From assembly GCA_007922195.1 (NCBI GenBank), contig ML682014.1, positions 1,055,027 to 1,119,026 on the forward strand: a stretch of DNA of 64,000 bases. Reading direction: 5' to 3'. The stretch comes from Podocnemis expansa (taxonomy: Eukaryota; Chordata; Testudines; Podocnemididae). The notes under the pieces were generated by a model that worked only from the letters and a program-made list of their open reading frames with translations, made no database searches and was not told the origin of the DNA. The number at the start of each line of letters is the position of its first letter. The stretch's first letter is position 1. Of this stretch, positions 34,096 to 45,025 are shown one piece after another. The translations under genes were made by a program, and so were the position numbers.

Positions 34096-36759
34096 TTAGC
34101 TTATTTTGTCTAGCTTAGCTCATGCTTATTATTCCAATCTTAAATCTGCTGTGACTAACAGAAAAAAGAAAGGATGGAACTGTGTGGGAGCTCTTTAACT
34201 CACTTCTAGAAAAACCCTATGAACTAGTGCTTAGTGTTTTTGTTTTGGTTTATGCCTACATGTTCTCTGTGTATACTCAATAACCACAAAAATAGCCCAC
34301 CAAAAAAACAATTCCATTAGGGTCTGGAGATCATCTGTCTCTGACCATTGCATAGCAAACTAATCTTCAATAAAAAGAACATTTGTAGCTAAGAGCCATA
34401 TAAATAGGTATTGATTTTTTAGCTCCCAGGCTTGTAGTCTTCAGCAATATATTATCCAGCAGTGTGGAGGGGGTGTTGTTTCAGAAAATAAATATAAAGA
34501 TGAAAGGACCTATGCTTTCTGGACACATGTAGGCAAATTTCCAGGACACCTCACCAGTCTCTAAGTCCCAGTCCTATAAAGGGATTTACATGGGGCTTTC
34601 ATCCAGCATGAAGTCCCCTGAAATCAGTGGGATGAAGGGCTATCTGCTGCAGGATCAGGGACCTTACTGTGAAATTGACCAGAGGTATTGAAAAGATAGT
34701 TGTTAATGGGATGCAATATTTGGCGCTTTAGGAAAAATGTAGCATTCCACCATAATCTATTATTTTTCCTTTAATCTATTTTTTCTGGCTTTGTTCAATG
34801 TTTTTTTGAGCATATATCTGAAAGCCTTCATAATATTTTTATGTCAGAAAAGCCACTTTTGTGTGAGAATATTTTAATTAAATCTGGTAATAATTGGAAG
34901 CATGCACACACAAATGCTTGCTTAATTTTAAAAAATTATCATTCATAAATTAGCATTTTGAAATACATTATATCTATTTTTAAAAATGTACCCAAAACGT
35001 GCAGGAAACATGGGATCTTACATACCATATTGAAAAATTGTTATGTATTATCTTTAGAACCTAAACAACACAAGAAATCATGGTTTGTGGGCTATATTCT
35101 AAAAGGATCAGGGATGTATAAAAGACATTGGAACTTATTTTCCTTTGACTTTTAAGTGATATAGCCATTTACACCTTTTCAAAATGATAATGTGAATGAG
35201 CAGAGAATTCTGGTTTAGTAGCATTTCACATCCCATTTGCACTGGTGTAAATGAATTCACCATGTACATGGCAGAAAAGAATCAGGTCCTTCACACCTCA
35301 TTTCTAAAATGGAAACAGACAGAGATTGTCCTGTATGTAGATGCACACATATAACCAGTAGGAAACAGAACTGATTCTTCTTCCAGAAGAGACACAGGGA
35401 GCTATATAAAGTTTTTCTGTGATGTCACCTGCATTCAGACTTTCTTACTATAAAAAGAAAGACACAGGCACCTCAACTTGGCGTCTACGTTTTGGGGGTA
35501 AACTTTTGCTAAGAACAGGACTCGATTGACATATGCTGAGGCCTTAAGCAATGTCAAGATTCAGAGGCACCATACCATAAAAAAAAAAGAGAAAAAAAAA
35601 GTGTTATAACAGAAAGGGTAATGAATAATTAAATGTTCAGCCATTATATTTGTATATATACATAAGCAAAGATGCAATGAAAAATGATCAAATAATACAT
35701 ATATCTTTCCAAAAGCCCTTATTTGCATTATCACTTTCACTTATGATAAATCTTCTTAGTTATCTTTGACATATTTAGAGGCCCCTCATAATGTGAGGTC
35801 CTCAGTCATGGCTCAGTTGGCTTGTGCGTGAATCCGGCACTGGCCAAGAATGTGCAAAGAAGCCTTGGCACCAATAAATCAATATCCATTGGCGTGGTCT
35901 TAGCTACAGATATTCTGTTTATTGAAAATTAGCTTGCCATGCCAAAATCAGACACAATCTCCAGACTCTAATGGAATTATTTTGAGGGCACATTTTGTGT
36001 TTACTGTAAATAAACAAAGAATATGTAAGTATAAAACAAAAGAACAAACAAAAAAAAAACCCAGAACATGGGGATTTCCTAGCTGTGAATATCAGATTTT
36101 GAGTAATTTTTGTGTTTGTTTGTCCTTTCTCTATTTTAAAAATGAAACAGGAATTTATTTATAGGGCATGAGATCTGGAAACTGTCATGAGAAGATCATA
36201 TATGCTATTTTGACACCTTAAACAACTTCCTGAGGCATGAAAAAGTCAGTAAAAAAAATAAACACAACTAGAAATAGAGATAGTTGTAGGTTTGAGTGCA
36301 CAGCCCTAAAGTGAAACTGCAATTTTAGAAACCATTCTTGGAAATTTGATCTAAAATGTGCTAGAGGAGCACTAAGGCTACTTCAGTTTCTGAATGTGCG
36401 ATCACACCTTAAGTGACAGAAGAGTGGGAATAACACTGTCATGTAGCCAGTGATTTCATTTTTATCATTTTATTATTTATTTATTGTGTGATGGTAGAAT
36501 GAACTAACGTCATCTCACGCATAATTATTGTATGCTAAATAGAGTTAAATTGTAGCACTATAGAAGCATAGGATTTGTAGGATTTAGATGTGAAAATTAT
36601 GCATTAGACATCTAAGTAAAGAGGGCTGAAATGCAGGGTCACTATTTTGAGGCCTGTAAGGTTTTAACATGCCTATTTTTAGGCCTTACAGGTTAAGAAA
36701 TGCACACAAGTAAATGAACAAAAAATAAGATGATGCCATAAAACCATGGGAAAAGATGT
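34096..36759. other. no gene recognised
   Basis: Long AT-rich stretch with A-rich runs near 35580-35600 and 36045-36060. Nothing assigned. Confidence 0.5.
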
Positions 36760-37155
36760 GCTGAGGGATGGGGAACAGAGCTAATTCTCTCCCAAGTGTG
36801 TGGGCTGGGAAAAGAGCAGCTTTGAAGGGCCCCGCAGGGGTAGCGACTGAGGAAAGCAGGGCGGGAGAGTTGGTAAATGGCCAGTTAAGAACTATTGCCC
36901 TGCCTCTCCCCCCCCCCCCCGGTGCAGCTGGATTATATAAACTGGCTTGGAAAGACACAAGAGAGGGTGCAGCCAGAAATGAGGGCTGTTGCCCTACAGC
37001 CAGTTTGTAGCAGAACCAGCAAGGGTAGGAAGCCCAGGGCTGGAGAAGCTAAACTATATAAGGAGAAGGTGTCTGCACTTTGTAAAGAAAGAGCATGGAT
37101 GTTTGCACTAGAGGAGAGACTGATTTGTCTGTTAAAAGGAGCCTGGGGCTAGCAA
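36760..37155. other. Unassigned GC-richer block with TATA-like motifs
   Basis: A block of higher GC content in AT-rich surroundings. It holds a 14-bp C run (about 36907-36920) and two TATATAA/TATATAAG motifs about 115 bp apart (near 36934 and 37052). It looks like part of a repeat, possibly an LTR, but no ends were found. Opposed ORFs (80-90 aa) show nothing recognisable. Confidence 0.3.
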
Positions 37156-37767
37156 TGCTCCATCACAGGATGATGTGAAAAATTAGCAAAAAGATTAATT
37201 TGAGATTGTAAAAATGCTCAGGAGGCACATTTTTCTCAAACTCATGCTTTAACCACAGGGTATAGGTTACATCTCAATGGTAATGAGAACAGAAGGAGTT
37301 ATACACAACCTATGGAAAATGGGGTCCATCAGGATTCTTGAGGTACACCAAACCAAAAAGGAAAAAGAAGCTTGCCATTTTCATGCACACATGCAGAGGC
37401 TAGCTATAGTAATAAAAAAAAGAAAAAATGACATAGAAAGAGGGTGCCCAGAATGGGAAAATTGATCTTCCTATGAGAATGCCCCTGGGAACCATTCCTC
37501 TACTCATGATCAATCCATGAGAGACCCATCAGATTCTAAGGCTACCTAGAAATCTGTGAGTACAACTGTAGCTATAACTTGTGCATGGCTATATTTGGAA
37601 TTCATGTATACTGTGATATTTATAAAGGTGCTAAATAACCTTATAAAATTGATAAAAGGTATTAGACCTTGTTCTTGCAACTGGATGTTCTATATTCCTT
37701 GGTCTACCTGTACTCCCATAAGCTCTAGAACGGAAGCTAGTGGAAGAAGTTACTCAATTGAACTTGA
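37156..37767. other. no gene recognised
   Basis: AT-rich sequence with nothing assigned. Confidence 0.45.
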
Positions 37768-37775
37768 GTCTATAG

Positions 37776-38249
37776 CAGGGGTGGCCAAACTTATGGAACT
37801 CAAGAGCCACACAAGTTGATTATTAACCCTTCGAGAGCCACACTAAGGCATATGGCCATATACTTTTACCTACTCCAAAATTACTAAGTTTAAAATTCAT
37901 TGCATGCTTTAATTTTGTCATAAAAAGAGGGCAAATATTGTTTCTACTAATGTCATATTCTAATAATTACTTAAGGTAACCATGAAAATTAGGCCTATAT
38001 AGTAAAAACTTAGTTGCTGTTTGATGTAGAAGACTGCAGGCTAGTGGCGAGGTTTTGAAAATCCCGACCATGCTGCGCTTCTTCCTGCCATGCCTGATCA
38101 TGCCATGCTTCTCCCAAGCATCCCGACCCCCTCCTGAACTCCTAGGCTGGGGCTGCTTTCCTAAATTGATTTTCTGACATTCTTCTGGGGCCACACTTTT
38201 TCATTCAAGAGCTGCAGGTGGCTCCTGAGCCACAGTTTGGCCATGCCTG
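37776..38249. mobile_element. hAT-type non-autonomous element with perfect 8-bp duplication
   Basis: 474 bp. Left end CAGGGGTGGCCAAACTTA. Right end GTTTGGCCATGCCTG is its diverged inverted repeat. GTCTATAG stands on both sides (37768-37775, 38250-38257), a perfect 8-bp duplication. The termini fit the Charlie-like subgroup of hAT elements. No transposase coding sequence is visible. Confidence 0.92.
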
Positions 38250-38520
38250 GTCTATAGCCACTAGTGCCAGACCCAGAGTGGTGTAGTACAATATCACTAT
38301 TTTTACTTTCAATAAAAATAGAAGGCTACAATCATTATTAATTATTACAGTATATGCAGAGGCCCCTGAATGGTCAGGGCTCTACTGTACTAGGTGCTAT
38401 ATAAACTCATAGCAGATAATCACCAGAACCCTGCATGGATACAAAAATGTGGATCTGGATCCAATCTGCATCCTCCCAGCATCTGTTTCCATCTGGTCTG
38501 TGATCCATATGCCATGCTTT

Positions 38521-38815
38521 ATGTGTATCTGTAAGTGCATCCGCAACCAAGTTTGGGCTCACAGTCAGCATATTAGCCTTTGATTGGCTCATTCCCCACA
38601 GGGGTCCCACCCACTTTTTCCTTTGTTTGTTTGCATTTGGATGCTATGCTGTCAATCAGATTTCCATGGCCACCAATGAAATCTCTGATTGATAGCCTGG
38701 CACGCAAACCGCAAACAAGAGAAGGAAGAAGTGGGCGGGGAAGTCATGGGGAATGAGCCAATCAAAGGCCAGCATGCTGACTGACTGACAGTGGTTGGTG
38801 ACTCTCCAAGCCCCA
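38521..38815. repeat. Long inverted repeat with CCAAT and GC boxes
   Basis: Arms of about 75 bp face each other. The left arm has CCTTTGATTGGCTCATTCCC and the right arm has GGGAATGAGCCAATCAAAGG, its exact reverse complement. Each arm carries AGCCAATC (a CCAAT box) and the right arm has GGGCGGGG (a GC box). The spacer is about 90 bp. No TSD or family assigned. Confidence 0.75.
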
Positions 38816-38829
38816 GCCTCCTCTGACTG

Positions 38830-39035
38830 AGACTCTGATTGGCTGGCAGCAAGACTTGGCCAACAATATAGGTGAACTAGGCAGTCGACTAGGGCACCAG
38901 GCTTCAAGGGGCATGGAAGTGATTTTTTTTCTCTATTTTTTTTTTAAATAATGTTATCTTTTCTTATAACATTGAAGGGGGGGCAAAGTCATAGTTTGCC
39001 TAGGGCACCAAAATCCCTTGGGCTGCCCTGACTAG
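38830..39035. mobile_element. Possible hAT-related fragment
   Basis: ACTAGGGCACC, a T-rich middle, CTAGGGCACCAAAATCCCTT and GGGCTGCCCTGAC resemble the right side of a hAT element ending in GCCCTG. Left end not found. Confidence 0.35.
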
Positions 39036-39373
39036 CAGACCACAATTAGACTTGAGCTGGGATAGGCTGGAGTGCTTCCTTGTTCCCCTGTGTCCTGCTG
39101 ACACAGATAATAGCAGCAGCTGCAGCCATTGATTGCACCTGGGCAGATAAAAATAGAATCCACATCTGTGCTCCAATCCACATCAATGGGTCTGCAGATA
39201 GATACCTGTGGATGTGGAGTGGAAACCCACGGATCTGCAGGACTCTAATAGTCATTGCCCAGAAGAGACAGTTAAAGCAATACAAAACAAGTTGGTGTAT
39301 TAAACAAATGGGAGTGAGTGGAAAAGGAAAGATGAAGGTGCAGTTAAAAAAGCCTGGCTACTATACAAAGGGA

Positions 39374-39445
39374 AAGTTCACGCAATAAATAAATCTGTTA
39401 GTATTTAAAAGTGCCACAGGACTCCTTGTTTTCTTTGGCTACGAA
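39374..39445 (+). mobile_element. PLE tail fragment
   Basis: CACGCAATAAATAAATCTG, TTAGTATTTAAAAGTGCCAC and AGGACTCCTTGTTTTC are the middle of the PLE tail. The hammerhead-like part is absent. Confidence 0.7.
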
Positions 39446-40296
39446 GAGTACTCAATTACAGACCTGTCATTTTATAAGATAAAATAGATATATAAATCCA
39501 CCAGTGATCTTTGTTGACCAGTATCAGTTTTAACATTTTAATTAATTACAACTGATAGGAATACCCTGAGGCATATGTTATTCCTTGTATTGTACAGTCA
39601 TTTGCCATTTCAACCATTTCTTCATAGGTCATGAAATAACACTCATCAGAAGATAAAGGAAGATTTTTATCATCATCTGGCTGGCAAATTAACAACAGGC
39701 ATCATTATTATAACAGTAAGCGTTATTCTTGAACTTGCCCAAGCCAGCACTCAGGTTTACTTATACTATATCATAACGTACACAGCTTCCCCAAGGACAT
39801 CCACATTTCAGAAAATGATAAATGGCTCTATAAGGGTAGCAGAAGCTCTTCGTTATTGTCTCCAAAGTGCATGTGCAGGCATATTTCCTTGTTAGACTAT
39901 TGCATCAGCATTGCCAAGAAACAATAGAAATACCTTTAATTTCAAATATTCCACACATTGAAAGACTCATTCTCTCTCAGCCAGGTGTACCTGAATGCAG
40001 AATGAAACCTAAAAGACAAAGGAAGACTGGAATCTACTCCAGCAGAACCATAAATAAGTAGATTGTTTCATGTGGTGTCAAGGCAGGAACCCTACAAAAA
40101 ATCAGTTGGTAGTTACAAAGCTTTTGGAAAGACAGGAAAAGTATATTTCATCCTCTGCTCCAAAACCTGTAGTTGATGTATTTAAAGTTCTACAACTCAG
40201 TCCAATAATCAAGACGTGCTGGTCAATTAAATAAACAAAATTCTATATAAGTGTGACCACACTTGACATTTTCAGCTTCTGGAATTCTGTACTGAT
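39446..40296. other. no gene recognised
   Basis: AT-rich sequence with nothing assigned. Confidence 0.45.
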
Positions 40297-40304
40297 CCTA
40301 TGGG

Positions 40305-40582
40305 TAGAGCCCTGAATGGATACAAATAAGTGGATCCGTATCCATCCTGCATCCATGAGAAATGGTCCACAGATCTCCGTGTTGTATCCGTGGATGCAGA
40401 TATAATGCAGATATCCATGGATATCCGCATATTTGCAGGGCTCTAGCTCTGTGCAGATAAAAATATGTGGATCCATATCTGATCTGCATCCATAAGAAAT
40501 GGTCCATGGATATCCGTGTTGTATCTGCAGATGTGGATATAAGGCGGATATCCGCAGATATCCACAGATTTGCAGGGCTCTA
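40305..40582. mobile_element. hAT type f element, internally duplicated
   Basis: 278 bp. Left end TAGAGCCCTG and right end CAGGGCTCTA are perfect inverted repeats. CCTATGGG (40297-40304) and CCTATGGT (40583-40590) are an 8-bp duplication with one mismatch. The interior has two similar halves that each contain AGAAATGGTCCA and GATATCC motifs, joined at an internal TGCAGGGCTCTAG (about 40434-40446). The GATATCC motif recurs many times. Confidence 0.85.
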
Positions 40583-40590
40583 CCTATGGT

Positions 40591-41267
40591 TTCCTACTCT
40601 ATGACTACAACAGTAATGGTTACCAGAGCCCTTTGACATCAATTCCCTGTGTGCTTGGAGTCAGGTTGGGAACAGAACAGAGAGGAAACTCCAACTGAGG
40701 TCAATTGGAAGGCTTCTCCATGGAGTCATATGGTCAAACAGTTTGCTGGGCCAGTGATGAGCTAGAGTGCTCGCTGCCTCAGTGGGAGAAGATAGCTGAC
40801 CTAGACACAAAGCAACTAGGTTTCTTTTAGTTTTGAGCTTTGAGTTTGGAGCTGTGAGAAGCAGAACAGTTCAAGGTATCTGATTAATTTTCCTCCCTGC
40901 AGGGGGAGTCTTTGAACTCCTCTGGGATCTAGTGAATGAGTCACGCAGCTCCAGCTCTGTGGAAGACTGGTATCCGGATGGCAGATACCTGAACCAATGC
41001 TAACTGCCAAGAGCTGGGTGAGATCTCTGTCACAACAGACCAGTGAGTCAGGAGAGGACCTTATGGTACTTAAGGGCAAAGACATTGTAAGAAGACCCCT
41101 TTTTTGTTACAGCCAGTCAACACTGCCGCAATCTCCTCTGGACTTATATGGAGTGCACCATCTGCTTGGGAAGGTGAATTGGAGGCACCTTAGGTCAAAA
41201 TAAAGTGTGAAAGTTTTTGGAGGTACATAATTTGTTAATTTATTAACTTTAAGTATTTATTATAAAA
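40591..41267. other. no gene recognised
   Basis: The 89-aa minus-strand ORF at 40816-41085 shows no known domain. Nothing else seen. Confidence 0.45.
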
Positions 41268-41408
41268 GCAAGGAGTCCTGTGGCACTTAAAGACTGACAT
41301 ATTTATTTATCACATGAGCTTTCATGGGAGAAAATCCCACTTCGTCGGATGCTTTGAAGATTTTCTCTCACAAAAGCTCATGTGATAAATAAATTCATTA
41401 GTCTTTAA
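41268..41408. mobile_element. PLE tail, fold-back copy, left part
   Basis: The minus-strand copy (AAGGAGTCCTGTGGCACTTA to TTCGTCGGATGCTTTGAAG) faces a plus-strand copy (CTCACAAAAGCTCATGTGAT to TTCATTAGTCTTTAA). The minus-strand core reads CCGACGA, not CTGATGA. The plus copy is cut at TAA by the MITE at 41409 and resumes at 41924. Confidence 0.75.
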
Positions 41409-41923
41409 GGCTATGTCTACACTTAGAAGGTGAGTTCAAATGAACTTAATTCAAGCTAATTAATTCAAACTAATAATGATTTGTTCAAATTAAGTTAGTT
41501 CGAACTAACATGCCCCACTAGGAAAACCAATTCAAACTAACATGTCCATGAACAGGACTAGCTAGTTCAAATTAGAAGAGGGGCACCATGGGAAGTGTGG
41601 CAAGATGGCCCCCAAGAAGGGCCATGCCCCTACCCAATATACAGAAAGAGGAAGGCACCCTGGGAGGAACATCAAAAAGCATTAATTTGAACTAATTGTT
41701 AGCTCAAATTGACACAGCTACACTGGGTTAATTCAAACTAATAAGTTCAAATTTACCCTTACTTCAAAGTTAAGTGAGGTTTTACAACTTCCAAGTAAGC
41801 TTTCATTAATTCAAACTAAGGAATTCCTTAGTTCAAATTAAAGAAAGCCAACGTAGCTGTGCATTAATTTAATTCAAATGAATCCTCATTAATTCAAATT
41901 AAGTTGTAAGTGTGGACATACCC
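41409..41923. mobile_element. MITE, type b, inserted in a PLE tail
   Basis: 515 bp. Ends GGCTATGTCTACACTTAG and GTGTGGACATACCC are inverted repeats. Flanks are TAA (41406-41408) and TAG (41924-41926), a 3-bp duplication with one mismatch inside GTCTTTAAGG of the PLE tail. The perfect palindrome lies at 41495-41508. The core 41576-41665 matches that of the type c element at 32340-32430. Confidence 0.85.
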
Positions 41924-41989
41924 TAGGTGTCACAAGCCTCCTTGCTTGTTTTCCTGAACTAGACTAACACTGTTACCCCTTTGGAACTT
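41924..41989 (+). mobile_element. PLE tail, right part
   Basis: TAGGTGTCACAAGCCTCCTT, TTGTTTTCCTGAACTAGACT and TTACCCCTTTGGAACTT complete the tail interrupted at 41408. Confidence 0.7.
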
Positions 41990-43000
41990 AGTATTTATTA
42001 GTTAATCATAATACTCTTCCTCCCTGGATCCTGTTTTCCTGCTTCCGGTATAGTTCCATCTTATTATATTTTTGCATGTGACATTTCTTTGCTGGGGACT
42101 GTGTTAATGTACTTTTATGTTTCTTCTGTATGTGGTTTTTATACTGTTTCCCAGAGGTATAAGCATTAGGCAGTTTTCCAGGGGACAGTACCCTGCATTT
42201 TCTGGGCACAGTGAGGGTCACTTTTGATGGACTCACCGGGTGCCACAACAAAGAACCCATATCCCAGGTCACATGAGGAGAAGGGAGAAACTACTTCAAC
42301 TAACAAGCAGCAAGGAGGAAATTTTAAGTTACGCCTCAGAGAAAGGGGTAGAGACACTTCTACATCTTTTAGGGAACTCTTTCTGCATTTTCTTTTCTGC
42401 ACATGAGATGAGGTGTATTAATGCATTATTATACAGTGATATAAAATGTCCATATGGATTCTGTTAGACTGTGTAAGGAAAGGTTATCCACATATTAGTT
42501 TCACCTTTCATTAAATTGTGTGTCAGTGACACAGTGGCCAGCAATTCACAACTAATTTGACTACATCTGCTTTGAGAGAATGAGCAATGAGGTCTACGTT
42601 GTCAGAAACTGAATCTGCGATACAGAAAGGTATAAAATTCTACAGCTGAACAACTTTTATCATGCAGAACTGAAACCCATTGTGTTTAGCATACAGCAAG
42701 TTGCAAAGTCATTTGCATTCGCTTTGCTCTTTCCTCTGTTGCTCACATCTCATTCTTCTAGAGGAATTTTTTTCATACTGCCCTGGTATGATCTAAAATA
42801 TGATACATTTCTTACAAGGCAAGAGGAATATATCTTTGACAGGACCCTCCTTTGACAGGACTCTCTATTTTATCTAAAATGCATATGCTAGAGAACGATA
42901 GTGACAAGAAGTAGAATTACCTGTAAAATACTTTCTTGTCCTATGAAATACATTAATGATAATAAAGGCTTTTTATTTTCATCAATATCTACAGTTGCCA
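41990..43000. other. no gene recognised
   Basis: AT-rich sequence. Overlapping 60-88 aa ORFs near 42.0-42.5 kb are on opposite strands and look random. Confidence 0.45.
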
Positions 43001-43063
43001 AAGACTTAAAACACTGAGTTTGGGCTGTTTTTTACAACCTTCTTCATCAATTTTGACAATGAT

Positions 43064-43470
43064 TTGCAAAAATTTCCCTTTTCTAGTAAAAAACATATCA
43101 ATGGAAATTTTTTGACCAATTATCATAGGAAGTGTGATTTTTTGCAAACATTGCCACATGTGCTGGAAGCATCCTCTCCACCCCCCCCACCCCCCCATTG
43201 CACCTTTTACATAGGACAAACAGGACGGTCTCTGCACAAAAGACTAAATAGGCACAAATCTGACATCAGAAATAATGACATTCCAAAACCAATAGGGGAA
43301 CACTTCAAGCTTCCTGATCACTCCATTAATGGTCTGTTGATAGCCATGCTTGGGCAAATGAATAACAAAGTGTCAAAAAGAAGCTGCAGAATTGGAATTT
43401 GCATGCAGAGTTGACACTGTCAGTTTAGGGTTAAACAGGGACTACATTGTTCTCCCCAATACAGCAGGTA
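43064..43470 (+). pseudogene. Penelope-like element GIY-YIG endonuclease remnant
   Basis: The frame at 43064-43414 reads 'HINGNFLTNYHRKCDF', then a proline run from a C-rich tract (43176-43198), then 'CTFYIGQTGRSLHKRLNRHK', 'SDIRNN' and 'GEHFKLPDHS'. YIGQTGRSL...R...H is the GIY-YIG nuclease signature as found in Penelope-like retroelements. The end of the domain ('VSLGLNRDY') is in another frame after 43410, so there is a frameshift. The reverse transcriptase is not recognisable upstream. About 140 bp further on lies the PLE tail (43611). A 5'-truncated, dead copy. Confidence 0.85.
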
Positions 43471-43610
43471 ATTTTGCTTTCTTCCCCCTCCCCTTCTATA
43501 TGCTGTTCTCCACTGTCTGAACCTACACAATGCGGTTTCTGTAAGTCTGACCTGATCCTATGACTTACATTTCCCTGCATTTATTTTCCTCCCATTCATC
43601 TGTACTTCTG

Positions 43611-43712
43611 TCTTCAAGCATCTGATGAAGTGGGATTTTCTCCCATGAAAGCTCATGTGATAAATACAATTGTTAGTCTTTAAAGGTGTGACTAGACTAC
43701 TGTTTTGTATTG
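43611..43712 (+). mobile_element. PLE tail with intact hammerhead-like core
   Basis: CTGATGA (43622-43628), A, GTGGG (43630-43634), loop, CCCAT, GAAA (43647-43650), GCTCATG, then TTGTTAGTCTTTAAAGGTG and GACTAGACTACTGTTTTG. The only tail here that follows a GIY-YIG remnant in the same orientation, which links the dispersed tails to PLEs. Confidence 0.8.
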
Positions 43713-44552
43713 CCTCAGGGGTAGAAGACACAAAGCAGGCTTCTCAAAACTGAAAGGTGCTGTACATCTTCCACTGCTTGTTACTGGTAGATGACAAAAG
43801 GGAATGTTCTCGTAAGTTAATTTCCATGCTAAGGGAAAGCAGTTCTTATGTAGCACAGCTCAAACAATTCAGCTGGAGTTAGCTGGAGAATGAGCCCAGG
43901 CTGAAGTTTGTTGGACTACATGTTTTTGTCATGACTTTCTTTCTTGTTTCACTGACCCAATTGAAGTCAGCGCAGCTAACATAAAAAGCATGTTAGAGTT
44001 ATTGCACTGTGAGAGATCCAACAAGGAAATTATTCCAGCAATATACTGTCAAAAGTTTGAAAAGAAAATCAATTAAAAAGTGATCCTAGCAGTGCTGGAT
44101 TTAGGCCCAGATTGCATTTGAGCATGCAGGAATCACTTCCCTAACTTAAAATCAAAGCAACACACTCAAACTCTGTAAATTGACAAACATAAAAATTCTT
44201 AACTATGGAAAAAGGTTTTTCAGCCTCCTCTGTCTGCCCCATCTACTCCACACAGCCACATGTCATTTTGAATCCATCAGAACACACTGAAGTAACTGGA
44301 ATTATTCTTTATCACATATCATCTGGCAAAGCAAAACAAAAAGCCAAATATAGAGGTGAAATATAACAGGAATACTTAAGTGTAACTGAATTCAAATTGG
44401 TGTAACATACACATCCAGAATCTAAAAGAAGTTGTAAGTTAAAGTAGCAGACTTTCATTAATTTACACCCACTTTGTAGTTTCTTTACATATTACATTCC
44501 TCTTCCTCAGACCCTCATGGTCTAAGCTATATTATCCAATACTATCTCAAAC
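43713..44552. other. no gene recognised
   Basis: AT-rich sequence with nothing assigned. Confidence 0.45.
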
Positions 44553-44832
44553 TAAGAGCATGTCTACACTGATGGTGGAGAATTTGTTTGATTGAGTGGT
44601 CAGTCAAGACATGCTCAATTGATCTATGACTCGATGCCATAATTCCAGCCCCATCAGAAGTGTAGTATTAAGTCACCCAGAGGGCATTTCCATTCAACTT
44701 AGCATAGTGTACACAGGAAGGTAAGTGGGAGTTACCGAGACGACGGGAGATACACAAGTTATTTTACATACCTTGCTTATCTCCCGTTGACTGCCACCAA
44801 AAAGTGCCATGAGTATAGAGTAGGGATCAGTG
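44553..44832. mobile_element. MITE, type d-related
   Basis: Left end GAGCATGTCTACACTGATGG and right part GCCACCAAAAAGTGCC, AGTATAGAGTAGGG match the type d copies at 16958-17243 and 54243-54495. The middle is diverged (CAATTGATCTATGACTCGA). Bounds approximate. Confidence 0.6.
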
Positions 44833-45025
44833 GGCTGAATTCAGAGCTGACATAGATTGGTATAATTTATACTTTGGAAAATGGATACTGGCCTAATTCA
44901 GGGCAGCTTACACATCAAAGAAGCCACAAGAAGAAAGAACTTGTGCCCTTTTAGTTTCCCCCCTCTGAATTTGGCTCACAGTTTCTTATAGTTATGGAGT
45001 AAAAGTTAGGGAATACTGCTTAGGA

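Larger units (their letters stand above)
38410..39250. mobile_element. hAT type f element, split by other sequence
   Basis: Left part from about 38414 (CCCTGCATGGATACAAAAAT, GTGGATCTGGATCC) and right part near 39200-39250 (CCACGGATCTGCAGG, ACTCTAATA) match the two ends of the full copy at 40305-40582. The sequence between holds a separate fold-back (38521-38815) and another repeat end, so type f appears to be interrupted. Confidence 0.5.
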
